Source of the DNA: Thysanoteuthis rhombus
Lineage: Eukaryota > Mollusca > Cephalopoda > Oegopsida > Thysanoteuthidae
DNA: 64,000 nt
Direction of reading: 5' to 3'
NCBI GenBank assembly: GCA_963457665.1
Contig: OY735209.1
Location: 6,791,417-6,855,416 of the forward strand
Below are positions 23,165 to 34,965 of the stretch, piece by piece (positions within the stretch are counted from its first letter, which is position 1; each line of letters opens with the position of its first letter). Under the pieces are notes generated by a model. It was not told the DNA's origin. It saw only the letters and a program-made list of their open reading frames with translations, and made no database searches. Made by a program: the position numbers and the translations under genes.

Positions 23165-23265
23165 ATTTCTTCGCTTTCAAGAGAAAAAATGCCAAAAAGT
23201 GAGAATGGCATTCAGCGTTTATTTTGCTGCAAGTCGTTACAAAGGCTGCACGCACTTCTTTCCTG
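23165..23265 (+). repeat. Short dispersed repeat Rep-H, copy 1
   Basis: 'ATTCAGCGTTTATTTTGC' and AGTCGTTACAAAGGCTGCAC parallel 'GTTCAGCGTTTGTTTTGT' and AGCCGTTATAGAGGCAGTGC at 61,010-61,055. Confidence 0.5.
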
Positions 23266-23992
23266 TACAAATCAATATCCAATCGAAACAGTTTAGTACA
23301 TCCCATAGGTATCACAATAATATACATACCTGAAAAGTACATCTCTATAATACACATATTACAACAACACAAACGAACATGGTGCTCTGATATGTTCATT
23401 AATGCACATTCAAAGATGCCCACCACTAAAGACACACACATTCATACGACATCAAAAAATACACATACATCTGTTTTCGTATATACACACACACACACAC
23501 AATGATTAGTACATACACCTTAACCGTCATAGTTTTACCAATTATGCTATATACACTCACAAATAATTAACACCCAATAGATGCAATCTTTTTCTGTATA
23601 AGTGCATGCCAACCCATTTATTCAGTCAGAAGTGTTACCAACATGCCAATAATAGAAACTTACACACATTTACTAACTCCCTTTTCCCCGTATCTTGCCA
23701 CTCTCCCACTAGTGTCTCCTCACAGATAAGATTACAGCCACTCACCCTTTTAACCTTCATTTTAATTCCCCCATTGTTCGTAAAAGGGAAAGTGGTAAGT
23801 GAAAAAGAAATTGAGAAAAAATAAGTATGACATCTCATTGTTTTTATCATTACGGAGACAGGCTTGATGCATTTTGCTGGTTCACATCGAAGCACATGCA
23901 ACGATACAGAAAACTATTGCAAACAAATGTGTAGTTATCTCTATTATTTTTTGGACTATCCTCATCTTGGTTGTTATATATGCATATATATA

Positions 23993-24017
23993 TACACACA
24001 CACACATATATATATAC

Positions 24018-24062
<45 letters not shown>
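23993..24062. repeat. (CA)n/(TA)n microsatellite
   Basis: A short CA run leads into TA alternation. Confidence 0.95.
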
Positions 24063-24064
<2 letters not shown>

Positions 24065-24178
24065 AGCAGTCTGTTCGACCACTCGTCCCAATTGAAACAG
24101 CTTCCTCTCAGGCATGTGAGTTTGTCAGTTTTCTTGCCAGCTGGTCGAAATGAAGAGAAGATACTCTTTTATCATGTC

Positions 24179-24179
<1 letters not shown>

Positions 24180-24261
<82 letters not shown>
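24180..24261. repeat. (TA)n microsatellite
   Basis: About 80 bp of pure TA. Confidence 0.97.
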
Positions 24262-24264
<3 letters not shown>

Positions 24265-24862
24265 TTTCATTCAAAAAAAATACTATTGAATCATTATCAG
24301 AGGCGGACTGAGTGAGAATAAACATCCCTATAGTTTTTTGGTTGTACGGACTTCAAAGGTGACAATGTATCACTGTCTGTGAGGTGTTACTTTGCAAAGA
24401 TTGTTCACCTGACATTGAAAGATCTTCATTCGATGTGAGGGAATATGAGAGTCAAGCCAAAGAGACCCAAATCATCGTAGTCAGCGTTGACTGCTGAGAT
24501 ATTTCATATCTAAATTTAGATATTTCTGTTGTGTTTACATATGAGAAATTATTTTTAGATATATTTTGGATATTGGATGAGTTGAGGTATTTTACAATAA
24601 GGCTCAGATATTCTTATACAAAGAATAATACTGAAAATACTAAAATTGTACCCCAATCAACAGAAGGTATAGTGCATGTTATGAATTAGATATGATTATC
24701 ATCAAAGTAGATTTTTATTGAATGTTATTCGTTATATTTTGCAATAGCAATCAATGAATGAAGACTCAATAATAGGTAAGGTATTGTAGATATTTTTAAC
24801 ACCTCGATATTTTTGGATAAGTCGAAACAAATTATAGCTGGGCGATCGAATTTTCCCTCGAA

Positions 24863-24879
24863 CTCGACCGACGGTCGAG
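24863..24879. other. Perfect 17-bp palindrome, CTCGACCG-A-CGGTCGAG
   Basis: Two 8-bp arms surround one A, in a GC-rich island within AT-rich DNA. A further TCGAA and ACTCGA context precedes it. It could bind a dimeric factor or be chance; nothing nearby indicates a function. Confidence 0.5.
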
Positions 24880-24974
24880 TTACTCTTTAAAAAATCTTAC
24901 AGGCTGTATATACGGATGCATACATGTATATGTGTGCATGCACGTGCGTGCGTGCGTTTAAACACATAACTTTG

Positions 24975-25016
24975 CTATGTATATATATATATGTATGTGT
25001 GTGTGTGTGTGTGTAT
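24975..25016. repeat. (TA)n-(GT)n microsatellite
   Basis: Short compound repeat. Confidence 0.85.
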
Positions 25017-25079
25017 ACCGATTTTGTTTTATTTTTAATCTAAAAAGAAGATTGATCGCGATTCAATAAATATTTTTGG

Positions 25080-25345
25080 CTGCATCAGTCGAGTCAGAGA
25101 ACTTCCTGTATTCATGTAATATGTTCATATGGATAGGGTTGTGTCTGGACGCTCATGATACTATCAGGGAGAACAGGTCTAGCGTCTCTACGCCTACGCA
25201 GTGATTGTTTGCACAGAATTAAGCTCTGCAGTCTGATTGCATACTTGTTATCAAGCTGTGGCTCCTTCCGAAAAAAAAACTAGCCTGCTTACTGACTGAC
25301 CTGTCATTTTGATAGGTCTTTCCCCTTGCTTATATAAACCCGCCC
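25080..25345 (-). mobile_element. Dispersed repeat Rep-G, copy 2 (possible LTR-type fossil)
   Basis: This is the inverted partner of 20,790-21,045. Moving along the plus strand after the shared block there is TATATAA near 25,330 and AATAAA near 25,353, spacing compatible with a promoter and polyadenylation signal of an LTR. There is no adjoining coding region. The family is not determined, and similarity to copy 1 suggests moderate age. Confidence 0.4.
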
Positions 25346-25884
25346 TCCATTGAAATAAATTACAGCCAACGGCTATTCTAAATATCTACAATATTTACAT
25401 ACGCATTTTTGTTCTCAGGTGTCTGGTGTGTCCTTTTTACAATACGTATAAATACTACGTTCTAAAAATAAGCAGAAGTACTAGAGAGCGACAATTTTGG
25501 TCCATGACAGAACGCACTGATACTTTTATCCAAGGCAGAAGTACCGATTCAAGCGTAAACAAATTAATCATATAAGTACAGAGAAGAAAATGTCAAATTC
25601 TTCTAGTCAAAATCAACTCAGATCTGATATTCACATGGGTGAACACTCAATAGAAGTGACACGAAAATCAAGTAATGTTATACTTATACGCTTTTTAGGT
25701 AACCTGTGTAAGCCCTATGTTTCAGAATATTGAATGATGTGTAGTATAATATAACATCCAAATATAACACATTATGATTATACCCTATATAAAATGATGA
25801 AGTACATGTAATATAACATAAGCTATATGTCAAAATTATAGCTGAAGGGGAAGGGGGTGTTTGATTAAGACCGTTGGGGAGCCA

Positions 25885-26118
25885 TTTTAATATAACTGTT
25901 TTGTTTGAAAATCCCTGTAACAGTTATACGGTAAACAACTTATTATCCAAAAATGAAAAAAAAATCACTCATAGTTTGATAATATCTAATTCTGTGGAAA
26001 AGCCACCGAGGGAAATTACATAAATTACATTAACAGAAATAGGGAAATAAGTAACTGAAATGACATAGCTTTTATGGAAAAAAGTTTTGTTTATGTATTT
26101 AATGTTTAAAGCTGTAAA
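25885..26118 (-). mobile_element. Rep-C element, copy 4
   Basis: Reading the minus strand gives GCTTTACAGCTTTAAACAT, a TCAGTTACTTATTTCCC block, 'GTTGTTTACCG' and AAACAAAACAGTTATATTAA, in family order. It begins beside a (CT)n tract rather than (TA)n. Confidence 0.7.
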
Positions 26119-26123
26119 GCATT

Positions 26124-26164
<41 letters not shown>

Positions 26165-26270
26165 TCCCTCTCTGTGGATATATCCTTCTTTCTTTCTATT
26201 CATCTTTCTGTCCGTCTGTTTCTTTCTATCTCTCTACCCCCTCCCTCTACTTATATATATATATATATGA
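26119..26270. repeat. (TC)n microsatellite and pyrimidine-rich tract
   Basis: A pure TC run at 26,124-26,160 is followed by CTTT/CTTC-rich sequence and a short TA run. Confidence 0.95.
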
Positions 26271-26377
26271 CATTGTCCTGAAATGTAGCCATAAAGAATT
26301 ATCTTCTTAATTTCTATAGCATAATCTGATTATATATACATATACATATATATGATTATGAATTTCGCTATATCATG

Positions 26378-26543
26378 AAAAAACTTTTATTTGAAATGAT
26401 CTCCCTCCATTATGCGGTTGATGTATCACTTGGCCTAGAAAACGTAAATAGAATAAACAATTAAAGAAAATGTTTATTCTACTTACGTTGTCAAAGCCAA
26501 GTGATACATTAAGCGTGCAGTGACAGGGATCATTTAAAATAAG

Positions 26544-26549
<6 letters not shown>
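26378..26549. repeat. Palindromic pair of SINE T1 tails
   Basis: A minus-oriented tail (TTATTTGAAATGATCTCCC to ATTAAAGAAAATG) meets a plus-oriented tail (TTTATTCTACTTACGTTGTC to GATCATTTAAAATAAGAG) with almost no spacer. The arms are about 80-85 bp. Both tRNA heads are absent. Confidence 0.75.

Positions 26550-26613
<64 letters not shown>
26546..26613. repeat. (TA)n then (GA)n compound microsatellite
   Basis: TA of about 36 bp passes to GA of about 30 bp at the end of the SINE palindrome. Confidence 0.97.
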
Positions 26614-26615
<2 letters not shown>

Positions 26616-28478
26616 TTGGATAGTATCTAAACACACAGGATTGAATAAGATCTAACAGTATGTGCAAAAAAAAAAATATTGTGTTGTATGAGAATAGTTT
26701 TATTGGGAGATATACTCAGGAAACACTACATATCTAAAAATATGTATTAAAAACCTTTTTTTAAATATGTTTATATTTTGCCATCGTTGATTGCACGACA
26801 GACGTTATATTGTTAGAATTTCTTTTCTCTTAAAATGCATGAGCTTCCGCGTAATAATTTTTAAATATTGATACATTTTCTTAAAAGTTATGAGTCAAAA
26901 CCACATCGTGCTTCATCCGATTCTATATTGAGTTAAGCCGTGCTACGTCTTGTTTTCAATAGTTTCAAGCAAGTAGTGTAGCTTTTCCTATAAAACATTC
27001 ATTTTCGTGATCTTCGTATCAAATCAAATTATAAGCACACACATGTTAGGTGTGTCTTGATAAAAATAGCCCTTACAAGTTTTTTTTTATTGATTCCTGA
27101 AAGAGAAAAATATCAAATATCATAGCAGTCACTTCTGTAGGGAAATTGTGCCTTAATATTTTCTCCAAATATGGCTTTGAGTAGCCTTAAACGTAGTCTT
27201 TTGATATTTGGGGCCTGAAAGAAATCATTTAATGATATAAAACTACGTATACTTTTTCAAGAGTGCATAAGCTATATGTTTAAGGCTTGTAGCCTTTTCC
27301 GACGTCGAGTTTAGTATAATTCAAATAAGCAGATATTTATATCGTGTTTACGAAATCAACTCTCGGATATTTGTGGAGTTTTATCTGGGCTGAACTTCTA
27401 GTTCGAGTATGTAAAAATATACAGCAAAAATTGTACAGCTTTATTACGGATCAATGTTTTCTTTTTCTAACGGATACGTTGTTCCCACTGATGGAAACAG
27501 TGTTGGAAGTCTTCACCTGGCACTGCCTTTTGGGTATTCTGAACAGTTCCCAAATGGCGGCTTCGGAGTTGAGTTTTGATTTTGGGGAACAGAAAATAGT
27601 CACAAGGACTCAGATTAGGGTACTAGGGACTGTGGTGCCAAAGAAATGTTCTTCTGGGCCAAAAACTCGTTCACAGAGAGTGCAGTGCGATTCGTGATAA
27701 AGCATCCCTGAGTCAGCGATCTCAAGCCGGACAAGATTTACCTTTTTCTGAGTACTTCAAGGACATCGCGGTAGTAAATTTGGTTGACTACCTGTCCTCA
27801 AGCCCCTGATCTGATTCTCTGAGTATTTCCTGGACGGTTAAGAATTTCCAATACGTCGGGACGAACCGACTGAAGATATTGTCAGTTGAACACTTTCAGC
27901 TTTGTTTCCAGGAGTATGAACAACGTCTGTTCTAATCTGCTTCCCCAAAGGAACGAACCACAACCATCGATAAGGAACTTCAGATACACATATTTATGCT
28001 TTATTGTGGTTTTAATTACACAGGCGCACTTATGTCTATTAAAATACACAACTTAGGCAAGTACGTTGAACCATTCAGAAAGCGTCACATAAACCGGTGC
28101 AACAAAATGATTTCCTCGTGAAACACGTCTCCATCGGTGTGTGGCTTCCCTAGGGACCTATTTTGATGGAGATCGGGTTGATTTATTATTTAGATGACAA
28201 TATTTTTTTCTACGAAATCAGACTCTAGACAGAGCTCGTATTTACCGGAGACAGTAATGCCTTTTGGTAAACTCTCTGTGTTTCTTTCGGAGTTCAAGCG
28301 GTTTCAACACATTATCACACTAACTTTAAGAGCTAGGGCTTTACTTCTTCACGTGGACGAGTTCATTGTTTTAAATGATAAGTTGGAAATATTTCTATCG
28401 GAAAATTTGTTATCTTTAAGCGTAAGAGTCCATTGTTATGGACAAAGGGACAAACAGAAAAAAGTCACATAGATCATT
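26614..28478. other. Unassigned sequence with a GC-richer patch
   Basis: Most is AT-rich. Between 27,480 and 27,990 GC rises, and a 117-codon frame (27,344-27,697) contains 'LNSSQMAASELSFDFGEQK'. I have the impression of a repeat-derived sequence but cannot name the family. The opposite strand is also partly open there. No splice-flanked exon could be supported. Confidence 0.35.
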
Positions 28479-28560
28479 ATATATATATATATAGAGATAG
28501 AGAGAGAGAGAGAGAGAGAGAAAGAAAGATAGAGAAAGATGGATTGATAGACAGATAGAT
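28479..28560. repeat. (TA)n-(GA)n-(GATA)n compound microsatellite
   Basis: Short TA, then GA, then degenerate GATA/GACA units. Confidence 0.95.
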
Positions 28561-29033
28561 ACATTTGGATACGCTAGTGTCAATCTCCTTTGCTTCATTA
28601 AAATCTGAAAAGGTAAACAAAAGAGACTTGATTTCTCAATACAATATTATTCCAAAACTAAGTTTCTCCTTTATAAATTGTTCCTGTAAATGGGATTTGC
28701 AGACTTGGTAAAACAGTATGACCTAAATTGGGCTTTAGAAGTGGGAGTGAATTCATCATCTGTTTTTGTGCACTTTACTGTGTGGCTGTTAGTCGTGCAT
28801 GACGTCACTGATCTTTTACGGTGGGGTCATTGTCATCCCTCATCGTTATTACATACGAAAATGAAGCCAAAACTCATAGTGGGAGTTTGATGATAAAGTT
28901 GTTTTTTCTATACGTGTATGTTTCTCTTTGTTGCAAAATTTACATCATGTATATTGTAGAATCCTTTTGAATGCGAATAGACTTCTTGTGGTGAATTAAT
29001 TATACGTATGTATATGTTAGGAAATTCATAAAA

Positions 29034-29034
29034 G

Positions 29035-29111
<77 letters not shown>

Positions 29112-29112
29112 T
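29034..29112. repeat. (TA)n then (GT)n compound microsatellite
   Basis: About 36 bp TA then about 40 bp GT. Confidence 0.97.
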
Positions 29113-30275
29113 GATAAAAGCTTAGCCTCTCACAGCATTGGGCCAGATCGCTATTACTGGGGTTGAAAATCGTGATACACCAATCATCCAAGTAGTTGCA
29201 ATGATACCAATCCAATTGTCATTGTACAAATGTAATAAATAACGAGGTTGTGAAACTGCCAGTGATCTATTACTGGCGATGGTCCAGGTAGTGTAGGGGG
29301 GTCTGGACCCCCAACCCACCCCTGTTGGAACAAAGCACAATTTTAAAAGATTTTTTTTTAGATATCTAAATGAAGAAATCATATATTTATAAAACCCAGA
29401 AATAATCCTAGGTAATCACAGACTGACTTAAAAAAACAATTTCCTTCTATTTTTCATCTTGAGACTGTATGTTGCCCCACGTCTATTTTGATTATACTTC
29501 GTTTTGTTATTGGTTCTGCAGTAAAGTTCTCGGATCTTTTTTTCAAAAACTTTACTCTTTTGCCGACTCTATCGCAAAAAACAAACTACGACTCAAATGC
29601 AAGTGGAAAATTCTGGAACACATATTATTGAATCACTGTACCAACACGAATGAATCGCCATATTAGCTAGCCAGAATATTTCTCTTTCTTAGCTGGTCTG
29701 TCTCTCTGTGTCTCCTGGTCACGTTTTTGGGAATACACCCACGAAAATTAACCTGAGTTCATAAGTAGGCATCACCTAATAATGTTTGTTTTACTCAAAA
29801 AATTGCTTTTTTGAGTTCTCTGCGATCATTTTTGCCCAACCAACAGAGCCCAAAGTTAGGATATTATTTTGAAGATGATTTTAGATATATTTTTCATGTA
29901 CTTTTTCTTAGTTATCGCACAAGATTACCCGAAGTGCAGACAAACAAATAAATAAACAAATGCATGAATAGATAAATAAACAGAAAAAATAGCTTATGAG
30001 CACATTATTTGTTTTGATACTTTTGGAACACAAATATTTGAATGAAGCAGACGACGCATTAAGACTGTTTCGTGGAACAGATTCATTAGCGCGTCTCTCA
30101 AAATTTTACAAGTTCGGGAATTACGAATATGTAAAATATTTAAGGGTAGATTCGGTTTAACAAAACAGTAATTTTTGATGAAAAAGTATTTACGCTTATT
30201 TTTACTATTAATTAAATGAATAAAAATATTACTCATTCTATAAAAAATATAATTTTATAACTATAAACCAAAGTT
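29113..30275. other. Unassigned sequence
   Basis: No recognisable gene or repeat seen. It includes GGGGGGTCTGGACCCCC, a near-palindromic GC patch at 29,297-29,313, and a run of AAATAAACA-like units near 29,942-29,988. Confidence 0.45.
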
Positions 30276-30710
30276 AGGTAGTTTAGTAAATGAAATAAAA
30301 AGGAGAGGAAAAGAAGTTTATAGATGGGGTATGGCGAGAAAAGAGGGGAAGTAATTTAGGTAGTTTTATTAGAGGGTGAGGAGAGAGAGGAGAATAGAAA
30401 GATAGTTTATTGGGGAATTAGAGATAGGGAGAAAATGAAACGAGGCTTAATCAAAGGGGTTGGGAGAGAGAGGGGAGAAGAAAGGTTGTTTAATAAGAAG
30501 GAAGGAAGAGAGGGGGAAAAGAAAGGTAAATAAGATGATAGGGAGAGAGAAGTGGAGAGGAAAGAAAGTTAGGTAGTTTACTGAACGGGTAGGACGAGAG
30601 AGGGGATGGTAAAAAGTTAGGTAGCTCATCAAGAGAGTAGGAAGGGAGAGAGAAGAGAAGGGAGGTAGTTTGATAAAAGGATAGGAAGGGAAAGGGAAGA
30701 AAATAGCATT
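30276..30710. repeat. Purine-rich minisatellite, unit about 42-50 bp
   Basis: About nine tandem units share TTAGGTAGTTTA, a variable AT link, GGGTAGGA(A/G)GG and AGAGAGAGGAGA(A/G)GAAAG. The plus strand is almost entirely purine. The overlapping minus-strand frames of about 105 codons, rich in Leu, Ser, Pro and Phe, come from the repeat and are not genes. Confidence 0.85.
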
Positions 30711-31794
30711 TAGATAAAAACATGGGTGGGCAACGGAGATTGGAAGGGATAAGAGAGAGATCAAGAAAATAAAGGCCGAGGACAGGCTCTGTCTGTAACC
30801 GCAATGGATAATCTCGATCGGAAATTGTAGGAGTCTAGCTCGTGATTATTATAAATAGTATTTCTCGAAAGTTACTTCTTTAAGCATCAGACATAACATC
30901 CAAACAATATATGGGTCTGGGGACGCTCAATGTGCGGAGATTTGAATAGCAACCAGTTGATCGTTTCATAGGTATCTATCAGGTACGGATACGTGAATTT
31001 TTGTGTTTTGCCACCGTAAGTCATTGCAGGTATAACACATTGATCGTATACTGAACACTTAAAGCACATTGAATAAATAGTACTAAATCTTTAAGGATAA
31101 CAACCACGATAGAAAATAAAATACACTGTTACAATAACAATTAGTGCTACTTCATCAAATGACAGTTATGATTACAACAGCAATTATTCAAACATAATTA
31201 GATGCGTGTAAACATTGTGATGTTTTGGCTTGCAGAACCCTGTAGACCATTGTAATGAAAAAACAATCGATCGAGTTATTGATTTATTACTGAATTGTTA
31301 ATAATCGATTTCTCATTTACAGGGGCCTACTCAATGATTTTTTTTATTGAGAGCCGCAGGGTTCTTATTAGCCGACAATGTGAGGAGACAGTCCCTTTAT
31401 TTGGCGATAAATTGTACGTGCAAACAATACGAGGGGAGATATCAGAGTTGCCCTAAGTGGTTTGGAGCTCAGTGCAAAATGGCCAAATTTGATGTATTTA
31501 GAAGTTACAAGAGTCCGTCTATTCCCCATCTGTGACAATAATTGAGGATTTGGAATGGAAGATATAGGAAGAAGGGATTAAGATCACTTTTTTACTCTCA
31601 CTATAGTCTATGGATTTTTCATAAGTTCAAACACACACACACATACACACACATAAGTATACACTTATCTCGTTTTCATAAATTGAAATAGTTGTGTGAC
31701 TTTGAGTATTGCTATACGTTTGTTAAAGTGTGTGTGTATTTGTATATAATTTCTCTTTCTCTTCGATGATTATAAATTTCGTCTCTCTCTCTGA

Positions 31795-31796
<2 letters not shown>
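30711..31796. other. Unassigned sequence
   Basis: Nothing assignable. The plus-strand frame of 62 codons at 31,347-31,535 contains several Cys but no recognisable fold. Confidence 0.4.

Positions 31797-31872
<76 letters not shown>
31797..31872. repeat. (CA)n then (TA)n compound microsatellite
   Basis: About 42 bp CA then 33 bp TA. Confidence 0.97.
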
Positions 31873-31874
<2 letters not shown>

Positions 31875-32018
31875 ACGAAACAGTTGATAATAAAAACTTT
31901 TGAGATGTAAACCTCCTTTTCTTTTCATTTTTCAATTGTCACTTTCATAAAAATTCTGTCAGGTCTCCTCACATCCACACAATACACACACAATACCCGT
32001 CCCATGGACAGGATATTC

Positions 32019-32057
32019 AGCTACACATACACACACATACACACACAAACACACACA

Positions 32058-32132
<75 letters not shown>

Positions 32133-32135
32133 GCC

Positions 32136-32208
<73 letters not shown>
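32019..32208. repeat. (CA)n-(TA)n compound microsatellite, two TA blocks
   Basis: A CA-rich stretch with CAAACA variants is followed by TA, a short TTTACGCCTTTAA island, then about 68 bp TA leading into Rep-C copy 5. Confidence 0.97.
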
Positions 32209-32210
<2 letters not shown>

Positions 32211-32451
32211 AAGTGTGTAGGAAGCTTTACAGCTTTAAATACTAAACATTAAAAAAACCTTTTTCAATTATTTTTTGTGTCACATCATTTGATTCCCAAT
32301 ATCTATTGATGCAATCTGTGTTATTTTCTTCCGTGCTTTTTTTCCCCAATTTTTTTCACACATACTTCGTTTTAACAGTACAATGCCTAAATCTTCTCTG
32401 TGTAGAGGATTTTCAAAAACAAAACAGTTGTATTAACATGGCACCTCAGCA

Positions 32452-32454
<3 letters not shown>
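32209..32454 (+). mobile_element. Rep-C element, copy 5
   Basis: AGTGTGTAGGAAGCTTTACAG opens it after (TA)n. AACAAAACAGTTGTATTAAC and ATGGCACCTCAGC close it before another (TA)n, mirroring copy 2. Confidence 0.75.
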
Positions 32455-32549
<95 letters not shown>

Positions 32550-32550
32550 A
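32455..32550. repeat. (TA)n then (GT)n compound microsatellite
   Basis: About 70 bp TA then about 24 bp GT. Confidence 0.97.
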
Positions 32551-32859
32551 CGGTGAGGGAAATGAAGGAATTTATCCTACATAATGGTGAATTTAATAGA
32601 CAAAAAAGAAATACTTAAGTTTGGAAAATGGAATGAATTTCTGTTTTATGTTTGTTCTTGTCAAAAGTCAAATGATAAAACTGATGAGAAAATGTCTTCG
32701 AATCAAAAAAGAGATAATTTGTTTATAATTGAAATTGGGAAAGGTTCTGTGTGAGTATATGTAGTCAAGTCTAGTGACTGTTATTGAGAAAATGTATGGT
32801 TATGCGCCTTGTACAAGTGTGAATGGTTGTAGGTCTGTCGTTAAGGGGCAATGTGTGTT

Positions 32860-32879
32860 ACACACACACACTTACACTT

Positions 32880-32947
<68 letters not shown>

Positions 32948-33057
32948 TGGTGGCCGTACAAATATATACATAATACAGAATGTTCTCCGTATATAAGTGG
33001 ATATGTATGCATATATGTATCTATTTATGCATATATAAAAATATACAAATAAACTTG

Positions 33058-33088
<31 letters not shown>

Positions 33089-33100
33089 ACATAGGTACTT

Positions 33101-33186
<86 letters not shown>
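32860..33186. repeat. Cluster of (CA)n and (TA)n microsatellites
   Basis: Three TA blocks (about 32,888-32,946, 33,058-33,084 and 33,130-33,185), with CA runs and TATG/CATA variants between. Confidence 0.95.
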
Positions 33187-33187
<1 letters not shown>

Positions 33188-33204
33188 AAGTAGAAATCAA
33201 TAAC

Positions 33205-33310
33205 TCAGTATGGGATGTCTGATATGTTTATTTCATAAAGTGCTCTATACATCAACCACCTAGTTAAAGCTAGTTAGAGCTTCAAATGCAGTGAAATAAT
33301 GGACTTTTTC
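33205..33310 (+). repeat. Dispersed repeat Rep-I, copy 1
   Basis: A (T/C)GGGATGTCTGATATG-like start, GTTTATTTCATAAAGTGCTC, CATCAACC, a TAGTTAGAGCTT block and ATAATGGA match 40,448-40,545 in order. It follows a (TA)n tract. Confidence 0.5.
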
Positions 33311-34020
33311 TTGGTGTACAAACTCCGCCTTATTTTATTCATATTTCTTTCCCCCTTTTTCTTGTGAACTGGTTGATCACTCTGTTGATCATTTCTACAG
33401 TTTCCATTATCTTCTCTCATACATTTCCTTGTTTATTTAATTTATCTCTAGGGGGGAAGTGAACTAAGGCTGGTTGTTATAAATTACATTGGTTTTATTT
33501 TGAATATCTCAGACCTTTTTACCGACATGTTGGTGATCTATCAGTTTAGTGTGGTGTTTTTAGTTCCAAGAGATGCATCATCAAATTCTGTCTCCCCATT
33601 TTGGGATTAACTTTTACATGGCCTTACTTGTTCATGTTTAATATCTTTTACATTCTTGGTAGGTGGCTTCTATATATCGAAAATAATTATGAGAAGATGA
33701 TTGCTATGGTAATTGATTTTTGCATAACCGTCCGCAGGGTCTTGGATGATGTTTTTAGTAGAAATTTTGAGTGGTACTAACACTAAACATTTTTGTTTAT
33801 TTAGTAAGTCTATCCATTTAGTGAAGGTATTAAATTCCTATGAAGGGATCCGAATAAATCGAATCATCACCTGAAGAATTCCCAAAGAACAGAAACGTGT
33901 TCATGTAGCGAATCCATTATTTCACTATATATATATATATGGACTATTGACATATAAGGATTAATAATCCTTACCACCAAAAACTTCACTCCTGAGTCTG
34001 TCTCACTCTCTAAAGTACAC
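33311..34020. other. Unassigned AT-rich sequence
   Basis: No open frame of note, no repeat match. Confidence 0.45.
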
Positions 34021-34139
<119 letters not shown>

Positions 34140-34312
34140 TGTCTATAGTTTTGAGAAGGTCCATCAACATTGAAGAAGATTTTTTTTGGACGATTAAAAT
34201 CAGTATGTTGACTGAATGTATAAGTCAGACAAGTGAAAAATTCAACCCGACGTGGCCGTTATAGCTGGCTACCAGGAGAGAAAATTCTGAAGCAGGCCGT
34301 AAAATGGAACGG

Positions 34313-34313
<1 letters not shown>

Positions 34314-34411
<98 letters not shown>
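34314..34411. repeat. (TA)n microsatellite, about 98 bp
   Basis: One of the longest uninterrupted TA tracts in the window (about 48 units). Confidence 0.98.
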
Positions 34412-34736
34412 CGGATATAGATCGTGAATAAACAAAAATGAAAATTTTGAATGAAAACAGTCATTAGTATTACCGGCATTTGTATTACCGGCGTCAGTTT
34501 GGCTGAGTGGCAAGAGCAACGCTATGTTGAAGTAGCTACAATATATATATAGTAATAATCAGGAATACGACATTATATGATCTAATGCACTAACGAATAT
34601 ATGAATATGTGTGCGTTATATTGGAATCAAACTGGGAAAAAAGCGAAATTTTCCATATTTGTAATTAATCTAAATACAGTCGTGTGGAGAAAAACATCCA
34701 TTCACAAATATATATAAAGAAATAGTTTTGACTTAC

Positions 34737-34965
34737 ATGTGATTCCTTTTCCTGGAAAACATTCCCTGAAAAGTCCTCTGTTTCTGGTATTCGTAATTTT
34801 CAGCCATTTTAATTCCGTCTTGTTCTCATAATACGGTTGCAATTTTTCCCGGTCCACTGTGTACTCAACCCAATTATCGGTGCTGAAAGACAGTGACAAG
34901 ATCACTAAAATTGGTGGTCCCAAAATTCCAGCCAAAGTTAAAAGACATGTTGCTCTCCTTACCAT
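34737..34965 (-). CDS. First coding exon of a PMP22/claudin-superfamily four-transmembrane protein (partial gene)
   Basis: The exon starts at an ATG with a favourable context (ATAATGG) and codes 76 residues plus one base. It ends ATCACAT|GTAAGT, a consensus 5' splice donor. Seen: basic N-terminus (MVRR), hydrophobic segment at residues 8-28 (LLTLAGILGPPILVILSLSF), Trp32 in TDNWVEY, an N-glycosylation motif NKT at 48-50, and GLFREC at 64-69. Trp, then GLW/GLF, then Cys in the first extracellular loop after TM1 is the signature of the PMP22/EMP/claudin superfamily, where a second Cys and three more TM segments follow. TMEM114/235-like or calcium-channel-gamma-like relatives are possible; I cannot choose. 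An in-frame GTG upstream at 34,995 precedes an A-rich run and is unlikely to be the start. Downstream exons are not recognised; they would lie below 34,731. This is inference from one exon. Confidence 0.7.

Noticed and set aside
27344-27697. Plus-strand frame of 117 codons in a GC-richer patch
   Set aside because: Possibly repeat-derived, but I could not name a family or find splice sites.
30447-30804. Two overlapping minus-strand frames of about 105 codons resembling a hydrophobic membrane protein
   Set aside because: The Leu, Ser, Pro and Phe content comes from the opposite strand of a purine-rich minisatellite.
34490-34540. tRNA-like start (GTTTGGCTGAGTGGCAAGAG)
   Set aside because: It lacks a T-arm; TA sequence follows. 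Probably a short SINE fragment, too small to classify.
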